Part shown: positions 17,301 through 25,517 of the stretch, in pieces
Position numbering within the stretch: position 1 is the first letter of the stretch
Layout of the letters: the number at the start of each line of letters is the position of its first letter
Assembly: GCF_002154225.1 (NCBI RefSeq)
Contig: NZ_MTSE01000005.1
Span: 186,001 to 250,000 of the forward strand
Source of the DNA: Hymenobacter crusticola
GTDB taxonomy: Bacteria; Bacteroidota; Bacteroidia; Cytophagales; Hymenobacteraceae
Reading direction: 5' to 3'
Length of the DNA: 64,000 bases
The notes under the pieces: model-generated
Told to the model about the DNA's origin: nothing
The model's input: the letters and a program-made list of their open reading frames with translations, nothing else
Database searches by the model: none
Translations under genes and position numbers: made by a program

Positions 17301-17765
17301 CAAGTTACCGGCGAGGTTGATGTTCATGATCGGCACCTCCGACAGGTTGACTTCCTGCACCGTAGGCGGCGTGGGCAAGTCGTTCGGCAGCTCCGAGCTA
17401 GCCTTATCGACGGCGTCCTTGATGAGCTGCTTGGCGTACTGCACATCCACACCGGAGTTAAACTCCACGTCGACAATGCAATAGTCCTGGTTAGAGGTGG
17501 AGTTGATCTTTTTCACCCCGTTCACCGACTTGATTTCCTTTTCGAGCTGGCGCGTTACCAGGTTCTCGATGTCGGCCGGTGAGGTACCGGGGTAAATCGT
17601 GGCCACGATAATCCGCGGAATCACGATGTCGGGGAATTTCTCTTTGCCTAGCTTGATGTAGGCAAAAATCCCCGCCACGCACAGAATGAGCGTGATGATG
17701 TAAATGCTGGTCTTATTATCGATCGACCAGCTGGTCGGCTTAAACTCTCTCTCGATGTCCTGCAT
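14325..17765 (-). CDS. RND efflux pump inner-membrane permease
   Basis: 1146 residues, slightly longer than AcrB. The proton-relay pair is present (Asp405-Asp406 in GIVVDDAIVVIEN), and the partner lysine is in GIVVKNGILLVEF. Periplasmic porter domains lie between the first and second membrane segments and in the second half. Between the two halves, about 510-560, there are two additional hydrophobic stretches (FLVAMGVLLLIAIIGYVSG; LMMFVILFCVLDKFVFVHL) absent from AcrB. Last gene of the tetR-tolC-adaptor-pump operon, 36 bases after the adaptor gene. It exports drugs or other amphiphiles using proton motive force; substrate not predictable. Confidence 0.93.
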   Translation of the reverse strand: MQDIEREFKPTSWSIDNKTSIYIITLILCVAGIFAYIKLGKEKFPDIVIPRIIVATIYPGTSPADIENLVTRQLEKEIKSVNGVKKINSTSNQDYCIVDVEFNSGVDVQYAKQLIKDAVDKASSELPNDLPTPPTVQEVNLSEVPIMNINLAGNLPLSQLKKYADDFQDRIEALPEITRVDIIGALEQQVNVDVDLNKLRASRLGFTDIEGAIARENITISGGSIDVGQQKRAVRVAGQYANAADIADIQVKNLNGAAVRLGDIATVQDAFKDRESYARLDGKQAITLNVIKRQGENLIDASDKIQAIIKDAKQTLPKELTITVTGDTSNDTRVTLNDLINTIIIGFVLVTLILMFFMGTTNALFVGLSVPISMFLAFVMLPTLDFSLNMIVLFAFLLALGIVVDDAIVVIENTHRLLHEHPNLTTAQAAKYAAGEVFIPVLAGTLTTVAPFVPLMFWPGIVGSFMFYLPVTLILTLMSSLLVAFIMNPVFAVSFMEREDHHSGEKPKLTKGFLVAMGVLLLIAIIGYVSGSPFTGNLMMFVILFCVLDKFVFVHLIAAFQTKVLPRFQNGYARLVGVAVGGSLWRQAGIMVSMLVLFVLSIFAVGARQPKVDFFPKGDPKFIYTYLKMPVGTRVEVTDSIARVLEKRVYGVIGDHNHDVESIITNVAIGATDPGEATATGTSQSNLAKIAVAFKESGERTGKPTREYMDQIREAVKGIPGAEISVDQEASGPPTGKEIAIEVAGDDYPTLAKLSKKVTRYVDSLKIGGIEQLRSNLEDRNPEIAVNIDRVRANREGISTAQIGSEVRTAIYGFEASKFKTADDEYPIQVRYAKPYREDVDAILNSPLTFRDATGQVRQVPISSIASVNYGTTYGGIKRKDTKRVITISSNVLSGFTGPDVVRNIDQALKSFRMPPGYTVRMGGAQEDQQETSSFLGVAAIGAIGLIFLVLVTQFNSVSKPLIILSEIIFSVIGVMLGLAITGMNISIVMTGVGIIALAGIVVKNGILLVEFTDMLRSQGMPLREAIVLAGRTRLNPVILTATAATLGLIPLAIGLNIDFYELFNSFHPHFFIGGESVTFWGPLAWTIIFGLVFATLITLLIVPVMYLLNETLRSKITGVHPDAPQTPPADAEEVRAARPPVLAEA

Positions 17766-17801
17766 AGTCGATTTAGTTGTCGTTCAACGACTAGCCTCAA
17801 C

Positions 17802-18926
17802 CTATAAGGTCACGACTTGCCCTTCGTTCACGTTCTGATAGCCGGCTGTAATAACTTGGTCGTTGGCGGCTAGGCCTTTTGTAACCTCCACTTTCCCGTT
17901 GTAAGTGGCACCGGTTGTAATAACGCGCTTAGCAGCAATTTTCTGATTGCCTTTCTGCTCCACGACAAACACGTAGCTGTTTTCCTCATCCTTCTGCACA
18001 ATGTCCACGGGTACTACCGTAGCGTTGTTGCGGTTGTAGTTCTGGATGCGTACTGAGGCTACCATGTTGGGGCGAAGCTGCGTAGCTTCTTTTCCGTTGA
18101 GGCGCAGCTCAATGGTGAAGGTGCGGCTCGTGGGGTTGATGATGCGGCTAACCGTGCGGACGGTAGAAGGCATGTTTTCTTTGCCTAGGTCTGGCACGCT
18201 CACTAGCGCTTTGTCGCCGGCTTTGATGCTATTAGCGTATGCTTCCGAAACGTCGGCCACGATTTTGCCCGCCGAGCCGCTCAGGATGCGCACGATCGGC
18301 ACACCCGGCGAAGCTAGCTCGCCTACTTTGGCCGGCACATCATCAACGGTACCGGCAAAGGGTGCCCGCACGTTATAGAGGTCGCGCTGCTGCTGCTGGG
18401 TGGCGAGGTTGCGCTGCAAGGCTTCGTAGTTGTTTTTGGCTTGCAGGTACTGCACCTCCGTGCCGATCTGCTGTTGCCACAACCGGTTCTGCTTGTCATA
18501 GAGCACGCGCGCTAGGTCAAGGCGAGTGCGCAACTCGGCAATGCCCGATTCCAGTACGGCGGCGTCGAGCGTGGCCAGGATTTGTCCTCGGCTTACCCGG
18601 TCGCCGCGCTGCACCCGCAGGTTGGTGATGGTCCCGGATGCCCGTGCCGATACGTTGGCGTTCTGATCGAAGTCAGCACGGCCTTGTACTTCCAAGTAGC
18701 TGCGAAAGTCTTCTGGCTGCACGTTGACCACCGATACCGGTACGGCATTAGCCGCGGCGTTGCTTTTGCCGCCACCAACTTTGGCTTCCAGCTCCGAAAT
18801 CTTGGCTTGGTTGCTTGCCTGTTCTTTCTTCAGGGCCGCTAGTTCAGCGGCCGGATCTTTCTTGCCGTCGCCACAAGCGGCTAGGAAAGCGAGGGCTAAC
18901 AGCGCGGTAGAAGTAGTATGTTTCAT
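17802..18926 (-). CDS. RND efflux periplasmic adaptor lipoprotein
   Basis: 374 residues from [18 protein letters not shown] at 18926; the lipobox LAAC places the lipidated cysteine at residue 18. A charged coiled segment follows ([19 protein letters not shown]), then the lipoyl-like halves ([39 protein letters not shown]), an alpha-hairpin, and a C-terminal beta domain. It bridges the pump and the outer-membrane channel. The open frame extends nine codons upstream to 18953. Confidence 0.9.
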   Translation of the reverse strand: MKHTTSTALLALAFLAACGDGKKDPAAELAALKKEQASNQAKISELEAKVGGGKSNAAANAVPVSVVNVQPEDFRSYLEVQGRADFDQNANVSARASGTITNLRVQRGDRVSRGQILATLDAAVLESGIAELRTRLDLARVLYDKQNRLWQQQIGTEVQYLQAKNNYEALQRNLATQQQQRDLYNVRAPFAGTVDDVPAKVGELASPGVPIVRILSGSAGKIVADVSEAYANSIKAGDKALVSVPDLGKENMPSTVRTVSRIINPTSRTFTIELRLNGKEATQLRPNMVASVRIQNYNRNNATVVPVDIVQKDEENSYVFVVEQKGNQKIAAKRVITTGATYNGKVEVTKGLAANDQVITAGYQNVNEGQVVTL

Positions 18927-18974
18927 TGGGAAAAAGCGATTCAAGGAATTCATAGAAGAAGGTGCGCGAGCCGT

Positions 18975-20519
18975 TTATTTTTTATACAGTGTACCAGCTG
19001 CTTTGTCGTAGTCTACTTTGGCTACCAGCGCGTCGTAAAGCGCGGAGTAGTAGTTGGTTTGCGCCTGACGCAAATCCGTTTCCGCCGTCACCAGCTCCAC
19101 GTTGGAGCCCACACCCTCTTGAAACTTTACTTTAGCTACCCGGGCCACTTCGGTAGCTAAGTCTAGGTTCGCTTTCTGGTTAACTAACACATCCAGGTCG
19201 TTCTGCAGCGTCGTCTGACTTTGGGTCCGTTGCAGGTCGATGCTCTGCTGAAGTGTGGTAAAGCCTTTGTTCACTTGTTCCAATGTCAGCTTAGCACTTT
19301 GCACTAAGTACTTTTTGCGGAAGCCATCGAAAACCGGGATTTGCAACTGCAAGCCTACGTTACCGAAGCCAAACCATTTCTGGTTAGGGAAGCGCGTACG
19401 CTCGTCTATCGAGTTTGGGCCACGGAACTTCAGCAACGTCGGCAGCGAGCCAGCCGAACCGATGAAGCCATAGGCACCGACTAAATTAAGTGTGGGAAGG
19501 TAGCCAGCCCGTTGGTTCCGCACATCGAGAGCCGCCAGGTCGCGCTGAGTTTCCAGCACTGAATATTCAATTCGATCCTGGTAGTTGAAGCTAGCGTCAG
19601 CGGTACCTAGGCTTTGTTTCAAGCGTTCAGCATCCAGCACGGCCACATTGAGCGAATCGGTTAGCTGCACGGGCTGGCGCTGATCAAGCCCCATCTGAAA
19701 CTTAAGCAAGGCCACGCTCAACTCAATCAAACGCTGTGCATTCTGCTGCTCTATGTTCAGGTTATTGCGCTGCACCTGCAGGCGCTGCACGTCAAGCTTT
19801 TCGGCGAAGCCTTCTTTGAACGTCTGCTGGGTTTGGTAAAGCAGTGTGTCAAGGCGTTGTACGTTACGCGCTAGCAGCTTCAGCCGCTCACGAGCGACTA
19901 ATGTGCTGTAATAAGCCTTCGAAACTTGCTCTACAACATCAATTTCGCTCTGCACCGTTTGCTTCACTGAGAGCTGCTGGTACACTTTGGCAGCTTTCAA
20001 TCCTAGCAAGTACGAACCGTTGAATAACTGTTGCGAAGCCGAAACTGAAGCATTACCCTGGTACTGCAAGCCAAACGCCAACGGCTGTGGCGGACTTGGC
20101 ACAAATGGTTCGTACGCAGGTTGCAGCGTTACAGGTTGCCCACCTTGGGCGGCGGTTATGTCTCCCGGAGTAAGGGTAGCTCCGAGCAAAGGGCCTTGTC
20201 CACCACTAAATGCGCCGAAATCAACAAGCGACCTTTGTAGTTTGTAGTTATCCGTAACGGTTGCAGCACCATTCAGCTGCGGCAAGCCTTGTGACTTGAT
20301 CTGCCCAATTTGGCTGGCAGCTAACTGCTCATTGATGCGCGTAGCCTGCAGGGTCGACTTATTCTTAATAGAGTAATCAACAGCTTGTTGCAACGACAAA
20401 GCCATTGGCGTCGAGGTAGCTACGGGCTGACCGGTGGAAGGCGTCTGGGCGAGCAACTTTTGCAGTCCCAGAAAGCTTAGCGCTGCCAGAAGAAGCAGGA
20501 GGCGAAGCGAGTTTTTCAT
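18975..20519 (-). CDS. TolC-family outer-membrane efflux channel
   Basis: 514 residues with a signal peptide (MKNSLRLLLLLAALSFLGLQ). Two repeated halves carry long helices typical of the TolC tunnel (LDTLLYQTQQTFKEGFAEKL; VAKVKFQEGVGSNVELV) and the conserved start LSLQQAVDYSIKNKSTL. The C-terminus, YDALVAKVDYDKAAGTLYKK, is the usual family end. A glycine/proline-rich insert at about 90-140 is specific to this branch. It lies 34 bases after tetR and 48 before the adaptor gene. Confidence 0.92.
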   Translation of the reverse strand: MKNSLRLLLLLAALSFLGLQKLLAQTPSTGQPVATSTPMALSLQQAVDYSIKNKSTLQATRINEQLAASQIGQIKSQGLPQLNGAATVTDNYKLQRSLVDFGAFSGGQGPLLGATLTPGDITAAQGGQPVTLQPAYEPFVPSPPQPLAFGLQYQGNASVSASQQLFNGSYLLGLKAAKVYQQLSVKQTVQSEIDVVEQVSKAYYSTLVARERLKLLARNVQRLDTLLYQTQQTFKEGFAEKLDVQRLQVQRNNLNIEQQNAQRLIELSVALLKFQMGLDQRQPVQLTDSLNVAVLDAERLKQSLGTADASFNYQDRIEYSVLETQRDLAALDVRNQRAGYLPTLNLVGAYGFIGSAGSLPTLLKFRGPNSIDERTRFPNQKWFGFGNVGLQLQIPVFDGFRKKYLVQSAKLTLEQVNKGFTTLQQSIDLQRTQSQTTLQNDLDVLVNQKANLDLATEVARVAKVKFQEGVGSNVELVTAETDLRQAQTNYYSALYDALVAKVDYDKAAGTLYKK

Positions 20520-20553
20520 ACGATAGAAAGGAGAGTGTACGGAATAAGCTAGG

Positions 20554-21168
20554 TTATTCTTCCTCCGTCACATGACGGTATTTATTGATAAGCTTGTACC
20601 CTTTGAGGCTCGCAATACCGAGCATAAAGTGCTCTAGAATGCAGGTTTGCACGCGTTGCGGACTAAACTGCCGGGGCGGATAAACTTCTGCATTTAGCAG
20701 CAGCTCGATCAGGGCTAGGCGCATGCGAGCAATGACTTCCACATCCAGTTCGGGGCGGTAAAGCCCCTCAGCAATTCCGCGTTCCAGATTGGCCTTGATC
20801 TGCGCTAGAATGAACGTGTTCTTGTGCTCTAGCCACAGCTGCCAAGCTCCTGGGTAGTACTTCTGCATGTCGTAGAATATACCCGGAACGATGTCGGCGA
20901 AATGGCTCCGAATCCATTCCAGCATCAGAAAGAACTCATCAATGGCATTAGCTGCTCCGTTGAGTAGTTGCTGGCCTTCACACTGGTTATTGGTGAGGTA
21001 TTGCTCCAGACTAGCTTGCACAATCTGGTCTTTGTTTTCGAACCACTTGTACAATGTCTTTTTCGACACGGCCAAGTGGGCCGCGATATCATCCATGGAG
21101 ACGCTTTTCAAGCCTCGTTGCGAGAACAGCGTCCTGGCTGATTGTAGAATCCGATCTTTGATTTCCAT
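20554..21168 (-). CDS. TetR/AcrR-family repressor of the efflux operon
   Basis: 204 residues from MEIKDRILQSA at 21168. The N-terminal helix-turn-helix is clear: LFSQRGLKSVSMDDIAAHL, then VSKKTLYKWFENKDQIV. The C-terminal helical domain would bind ligand. Being the first gene of the operon, it probably controls itself and tolC-adaptor-pump. A promoter with TATCTTTG and a palindrome lies immediately upstream. The -7 box is so close that the mRNA leader would be only about four bases, if the ATG at 21168 is right. Confidence 0.9.
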   Translation of the reverse strand: MEIKDRILQSARTLFSQRGLKSVSMDDIAAHLAVSKKTLYKWFENKDQIVQASLEQYLTNNQCEGQQLLNGAANAIDEFFLMLEWIRSHFADIVPGIFYDMQKYYPGAWQLWLEHKNTFILAQIKANLERGIAEGLYRPELDVEVIARMRLALIELLLNAEVYPPRQFSPQRVQTCILEHFMLGIASLKGYKLINKYRHVTEEE

Positions 21169-21178
21169 AATTCTGGGA

Positions 21179-21218
21179 CAAAGATACACCGGAAACTTTT
21201 TTCATTTCCAAAGTTTCC
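21179..21218 (-). promoter_or_regulatory. Promoter and candidate TetR operator upstream of the efflux operon
   Basis: On the minus strand TTTG (21209-21212) and TATCTTTG (21179-21186) form a Bacteroidota promoter with a 22-base spacer. Within it, GGAAACTTT (21191-21199) and AAAGTTTCC (21210-21218) form a perfect 9-bp inverted repeat separated by 10 bases. A repressor bound there would cover the -33 box and spacer. Confidence 0.65.
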
Positions 21219-21451
21219 ATTAAAATTTTCTGATGATACATCATAGCCGCTAGTGTATTCCCCCTCTAAGACGAGGAGCCGCACCCGATACTTTACAGTT
21301 GAGAAAATATTTTTTCGCGGTGTCTAAGCAACAGCAATTAGACCATCTTATTGATAGCCAACAGGATAAATAACCTTACCATAATCTGAGCGCAGACTAA
21401 TACCGAGCGTGTTGTACCTTGGAGCAGTCTTTTTTACCTAGCTCCCGCTTT

Positions 21452-21931
21452 ATGAAAATCCGCACCGGCTTCGGCTACGACGTGCACCAGCTCCGTGAGG
21501 GGCTCCCCTTTTGGCTCGGCGGTATCCAGATTCCGCACACTCACGGCGCCCTCGGCCACTCCGACGCCGATGTACTCATCCACGTTATTTGTGATGCGCT
21601 GCTGGGCGCCGCCAACCTGCGCGACATTGGCTTTCACTTTCCCGACACCGATCCGCAGTACAAAGGCATCGACTCGAAGCGCTTGCTGGCCGAGGTCGTG
21701 CGCTTGCTAGAAGAGCGTGGCTACGCCATCTCCAACATCGACTCGACGGTTTGCCTGGAAGCACCTAAGGTCAATCCGCACATTCCGGCCATGCAGGAAA
21801 CGTTGGCGGCTGTGCTACGCATTCCGGCGGAAGACATTTCTATTAAAGCCACCACCACCGAAAAGCTAGGTTTCGTCGGCCGGCGGGAGGGCGTCGCCGC
21901 TTACGCGAGCGTGCTCATCACCAAGCCATAA
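21452..21931 (+). CDS. ispF: 2-C-methyl-D-erythritol 2,4-cyclodiphosphate synthase
   Basis: 159 residues from MKIRTGFGYDVHQL at 21452 (open to 21419). The metal-binding Asp10-x-His12 and the family signature HSDADVLIHVICDALLGAA are present, with DIGFHFPDTDPQYKG and the C-terminal ATTTEKLGFVGRREG. Length is standard. The enzyme makes the cyclic diphosphate in the MEP isoprenoid pathway in the cytosol. It is transcribed divergently from the tetR gene and followed 97 bases later by an M28 peptidase gene. Confidence 0.96.
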   Translation: MKIRTGFGYDVHQLREGLPFWLGGIQIPHTHGALGHSDADVLIHVICDALLGAANLRDIGFHFPDTDPQYKGIDSKRLLAEVVRLLEERGYAISNIDSTVCLEAPKVNPHIPAMQETLAAVLRIPAEDISIKATTTEKLGFVGRREGVAAYASVLITKP

Positions 21932-22028
21932 GCCAAGGCGCAACCCTCGCGCACGTTTTGGCGGTGCGATGCAAGCTTTTGCCGTGGCTTGTGTCTTTGC
22001 CTTGCTATTTCATTCCCTCATTCTCATC

Positions 22029-23651
22029 ATGCACAACAACACCTTTTACGCGCTGCTATTGGCGGCGTGCTGTGCTACTTCCGCCGTGGCGCAACAGGCG
22101 CCGGCCAAGGGCAAAACCAAAGCGAAACGAGGCGACGTGACGACCTCACCGGTACAGCCTACCATGACGCCAGCGCCGGCACCTTCGGCGGCAGACCTAG
22201 CTACTGCGTACGCCAGTTCTATCACGCAGGAAGATTTGCGCAAGCACCTCTCCATCATTGCCTCCGACGAGTACGAAGGCCGCGAAACAGGTGAAAAAGG
22301 CCAAAAGATGGCCGCCGAATACATTGCCAAGCAGTTCAAAGACCTAGGTCTGGTGGGCCCCGTGCAAGGCTCTGATAACCCCTACGTGCAGCACTTCACC
22401 ATGGTGCGCTCAACTTGGGGCAACGACGCCACGCTGGCCATTGGCAAGCAAACGTACAAGTGGACAACAGACTTTCTGGGCTACGGCCGCACGCCCTTCG
22501 CCACCGAAACTACTGTACAACCCGTGTTCGTGGGGTATGGCCTCGAGGCCGACTACGCTGGCAAAGAGCTAAAGGGGAAGGACGTTATCATGCTCATCAG
22601 CGAGCCGGGCATGAACGAGTACCGCTCCAAGATTGCTACGGCCAGCAGCAAGGGAGTGCGCAGCATTTTCCTGGTCAACTTCACCCCAGGGGCTTCGTTC
22701 ACAGCTACTACCGCACCCATCGCGGCGTACGTGAGCCGGCCGACTATCATGTTCAAGGATGCCCCGCAGCAAAGCGGCGGGCGGGCAGCAGCGTTTATCG
22801 TGACACCGGCGGTAGGCTACAAAATGCTCGGCACCAACGAAGCCGGCATAACGAAGTACCTAGCTGCCGCGAAGAGTGGCAGCCAGCCAGCGGCCTCATT
22901 CAAGCCAGCTAGCTTCCGCATCAAGACCCCGCAAAACCAGCAGGAGTTTGTCACTGAAAACGTGATGGGCTTGCTGGAAGGCACCGACAAAAAGGACGAG
23001 TACTTGGTATGCTCGGCCCACTACGACCACGTAGGCGTGATCAAAGGCGAGGTGTACAACGGCGCCGACGACGATGGCTCGGGCACGGTCTCGGTGCTAG
23101 AAATGGCCGAGGCATTTGCCAAAGCCAAGAAAGAAGGGCACGGCCCGCGCCGTAGCATCCTGTTTCTCACCGTGACGGGCGAAGAAAAAGGCTTGCTCGG
23201 CTCAGAGTACTACACCGATCATCCGGTGCTACCGCTGGCTCAAACCATTGCCGACTTAAACACCGACATGGTGGGCCGCACCGATAAAGACCACGAAGGC
23301 AAGGGCGACTACGTGTACGTGATTGGCTCCGACAAGCTTTCGTCGGAACTGCATACCATCGTGCAAAACGAGAACAAGCAGCATACCAACATCGACCTCG
23401 ACTTCCGCTTCAACGACCCACAGGACCCGAATCGCTTCTACTACCGCTCCGACCACTATAACTTCGCCAAGCACAAGATTCCGGTGGCTTTCTTCTTTAA
23501 TGGCGTGCACGCCGACTACCACGGCGCCGGCGACGAAGTAAGCAAAATCGAGTTTCCGCAGATGGAGAAACGGGTGCACCTCATTTTCTACACGGCCTGG
23601 GACCTAGCGAACCGCGACACCCGCATTGTAGTCGATTCAAACAAACAATAA
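22029..23651 (+). CDS. M28-family metallopeptidase, exported (copy 1)
   Basis: 540 residues from MHNNTFYALLLAACC at 22029 (open to 21969); the signal peptide ends near AVAQQ. After a Pro/Ala linker comes the conserved start SITQEDLRKHLSIIASDEYEG, then an inserted PA-type domain (about 150-290), then the M28 catalytic core. The core shows metal ligands in CSAHYDHVG, GADDDGSGT, GEEKGLLGSEYY, LNTDMVGR and YRSDHYNFA. The protein is probably a periplasmic or surface aminopeptidase. It is followed by a close paralogue; the gap holds a 26-bp-stem hairpin. Confidence 0.92.
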   Translation: MHNNTFYALLLAACCATSAVAQQAPAKGKTKAKRGDVTTSPVQPTMTPAPAPSAADLATAYASSITQEDLRKHLSIIASDEYEGRETGEKGQKMAAEYIAKQFKDLGLVGPVQGSDNPYVQHFTMVRSTWGNDATLAIGKQTYKWTTDFLGYGRTPFATETTVQPVFVGYGLEADYAGKELKGKDVIMLISEPGMNEYRSKIATASSKGVRSIFLVNFTPGASFTATTAPIAAYVSRPTIMFKDAPQQSGGRAAAFIVTPAVGYKMLGTNEAGITKYLAAAKSGSQPAASFKPASFRIKTPQNQQEFVTENVMGLLEGTDKKDEYLVCSAHYDHVGVIKGEVYNGADDDGSGTVSVLEMAEAFAKAKKEGHGPRRSILFLTVTGEEKGLLGSEYYTDHPVLPLAQTIADLNTDMVGRTDKDHEGKGDYVYVIGSDKLSSELHTIVQNENKQHTNIDLDFRFNDPQDPNRFYYRSDHYNFAKHKIPVAFFFNGVHADYHGAGDEVSKIEFPQMEKRVHLIFYTAWDLANRDTRIVVDSNKQ

Positions 23652-23670
23652 AAAGTAACTTCGTCGAGCA

Positions 23671-23769
23671 GCGAAGCAAATGAGTAACGAAGTAAAGCGT
23701 TGAACGACTTTACTTCGTTACTCATTTGCTTCGTTACGCTGACCCAGCTACTCCGTTACTCATTTGCTC
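23671..23769. repeat. Inverted and direct repeat between the two M28 genes
   Basis: Arms 23672-23697 and 23708-23733 (CGAAGCAAATGAGTAACGAA...) are exact complements, 26 bp, with a 10-base loop that can itself pair. The word CGTTACTCATTTGCT from the 3' arm recurs at 23754-23768, just before the second gene. There is no poly-T tail, so an ordinary terminator is not obvious. Confidence 0.85.
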
Positions 23770-23781
23770 AGGTACTTTTTG

Positions 23782-25431
23782 ATGAACAAACGCTCTTTTT
23801 ACGCGCTGCTTTTTGCGGCAGCTTGTAGTATATCCGCGCCGGCGACGGCGCAGAAAGTAAAGAAATCGAAAGCGGCTAAAACGGCTGCCGCAACGGCACC
23901 CGAACCGGATTTGTCGGTGACGTACGCCAATTCCATCACGCAGGAAGATTTGCGTAAGCACCTCACCATCCTAGCTTCTGATGCCTACGAAGGCCGTGAG
24001 ACGGGTGAGAAAGGCCAAAAGATGGCGGCCGAATACATTGCGAAGTACTTCCAGGACCTAGGCCTAACAGGCCCCGTACAAGGCTCCGACAACCCCTACG
24101 TGCAGCACTTTCAGCTGGAGCGCACGCGCTGGGGCGACGTGACGTTCATGGTTGGCAAGCAGTCCTTTAAGTGGTTGGAGGACTTCTTCATTTATGGCAA
24201 AACGCCCTTTCAAGAAGAGACTACCTTGCAACCGGTGTTTGTGGGCTACGGCATCGAGCAGGAGGGCTACTCCGACTACGCCGGCAAGGACGTGAAGGGC
24301 AAAGATGTAGTAATGCTTGGTGGGGAGCCCAAAACCAAAGAGGGCAAATTCGTGCTCGGCGCTGATGGCAAGCCCAGCAAGTGGAGCACCGACCGCAGCG
24401 CCAAAATGACGGCCGCCATGCAGAAAGGCGCCCGGAGCGTGATTACCATCAACCCCGACGCGGCCCTCTTCACCACCAATATCAACCGCCTCAAACCGTA
24501 TCTGCAAGAGGCGCAAATGGGCTTGCCCAAAGCGGAGAATGCGGAAGCGCGTCCTACCTCCTACCCGGTTTTCTCGGTTTCGCCGACCCTAGGTGCCCAG
24601 CTGGTAGGCACCACCCCTGCCGCGCTTCTGCAGTACCAGACCGATGCTGCGCAAGCTGGCAAGCCGGTAGCTGTGAAGTGGAAAGCTAGCTCAGCTAAGT
24701 TGAAAGCTCCCGTTATCAAGGAGAACGTCACGACTGAAAACGTGATGGGCTACTTGGAGGGTACCGATAAGAAAGACGAACTGCTGGTGTGCTCTGCCCA
24801 CTACGACCACATCGGTATCACGGACGGCAAGGTAAACAACGGCGCCGACGACGATGGCTCGGGCACAGTCTCGGTGCTGGAGCTAGCGCAGGCATTTGTC
24901 CAGGCCAAGAAAGATGGTCACGGCCCGCGGCGCAGCATCCTGTTTATCACCGTGACGGGCGAAGAAAAAGGCCTGCTCGGCTCGGAATACTACACGGAGC
25001 ACCCGGTGTTCCCGCTGGCTAGCACCATCGCCGACTTGAACATTGACATGATCGGCCGCATCGACTACAACCACAAGAAGGGCGACAACTATGTGGGCTT
25101 GGTAGGGTCGGATAAGCTGTCGTCGGAGCTGCACGCCATCAACGAGGCCAACAACACCAAGTACACGCACTTGGACCTCGACTACCGCTACAACGTGCCC
25201 AATGAGCCCGAGCGCATCTACTACCGCTCCGACCACTACAACTTTGCGAAGAATGGCATCCCGGTAATCTTCTACACCACTGGTGAGCACGAAGATTACC
25301 ACAAAGAAACCGACGAGGTTGATAAGATTGAGTTTCCGCTGATGGAGACCCGCGCCCGCCTGGTGTTTCACACCGCCTGGGAACTGACCAACCGCGACAA
25401 CCGAATTGTAGTGGATTCCAACAAACCCTAA
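23782..25431 (+). CDS. M28-family metallopeptidase, exported (copy 2)
   Basis: 549 residues from MNKRSFYALLFAAAC at 23782 (an in-frame TTG at 23764 is less likely). It has the same architecture as copy 1: signal peptide ending ATAQ, SITQEDLRKHLTILASDAYEG, PA-like insert, then CSAHYDHIG, GADDDGSGT, GEEKGLLGSEYY, LNIDMIGR and YRSDHYNFA. The middle insert differs most (extra LGADGKPSKWSTDRSAKM). Tandem duplication is clear; substrate preference may have diverged in the insert. Confidence 0.92.
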   Translation: MNKRSFYALLFAAACSISAPATAQKVKKSKAAKTAAATAPEPDLSVTYANSITQEDLRKHLTILASDAYEGRETGEKGQKMAAEYIAKYFQDLGLTGPVQGSDNPYVQHFQLERTRWGDVTFMVGKQSFKWLEDFFIYGKTPFQEETTLQPVFVGYGIEQEGYSDYAGKDVKGKDVVMLGGEPKTKEGKFVLGADGKPSKWSTDRSAKMTAAMQKGARSVITINPDAALFTTNINRLKPYLQEAQMGLPKAENAEARPTSYPVFSVSPTLGAQLVGTTPAALLQYQTDAAQAGKPVAVKWKASSAKLKAPVIKENVTTENVMGYLEGTDKKDELLVCSAHYDHIGITDGKVNNGADDDGSGTVSVLELAQAFVQAKKDGHGPRRSILFITVTGEEKGLLGSEYYTEHPVFPLASTIADLNIDMIGRIDYNHKKGDNYVGLVGSDKLSSELHAINEANNTKYTHLDLDYRYNVPNEPERIYYRSDHYNFAKNGIPVIFYTTGEHEDYHKETDEVDKIEFPLMETRARLVFHTAWELTNRDNRIVVDSNKP

Positions 25432-25439
25432 AGCGCGAC

Positions 25440-25515
25440 GGAGTGGCTGAGTGACTGGGTATGAATAACTAACTTATCTTTTGTCTCGCTCAGCCACTCC
25501 GCCACTCAGTTACTC
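25440..25515. repeat. Inverted repeat between M28 copy 2 and lutB-like gene
   Basis: GGAGTGGCTGAG (25440-25451) pairs perfectly with CTCAGCCACTCC (25489-25500). A further related inverted word, GCCACTCAGTTACTC, follows at 25501-25515, matching GAGTGACTGxGT-like bases of the left side. There is no T run at the 3' side. Confidence 0.7.
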
Positions 25516-25517
25516 TC

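Noticed and set aside
21231-21243. TGATGATACATCA palindrome upstream of the tetR promoter
   Set aside because: Short and outside the promoter elements; it could be a chance match, so it is not called as an operator.
23671-23769. Possible CRISPR-like array in the repeat-rich gap
   Set aside because: Only one inverted pair and one extra partial copy, no regular spacers and no cas genes.
24883-25371. 162-residue frame antisense to the second M28 gene
   Set aside because: The same kind of antisense frame appears over copy 1, as expected from shared DNA of duplicated genes, not from an extra gene.
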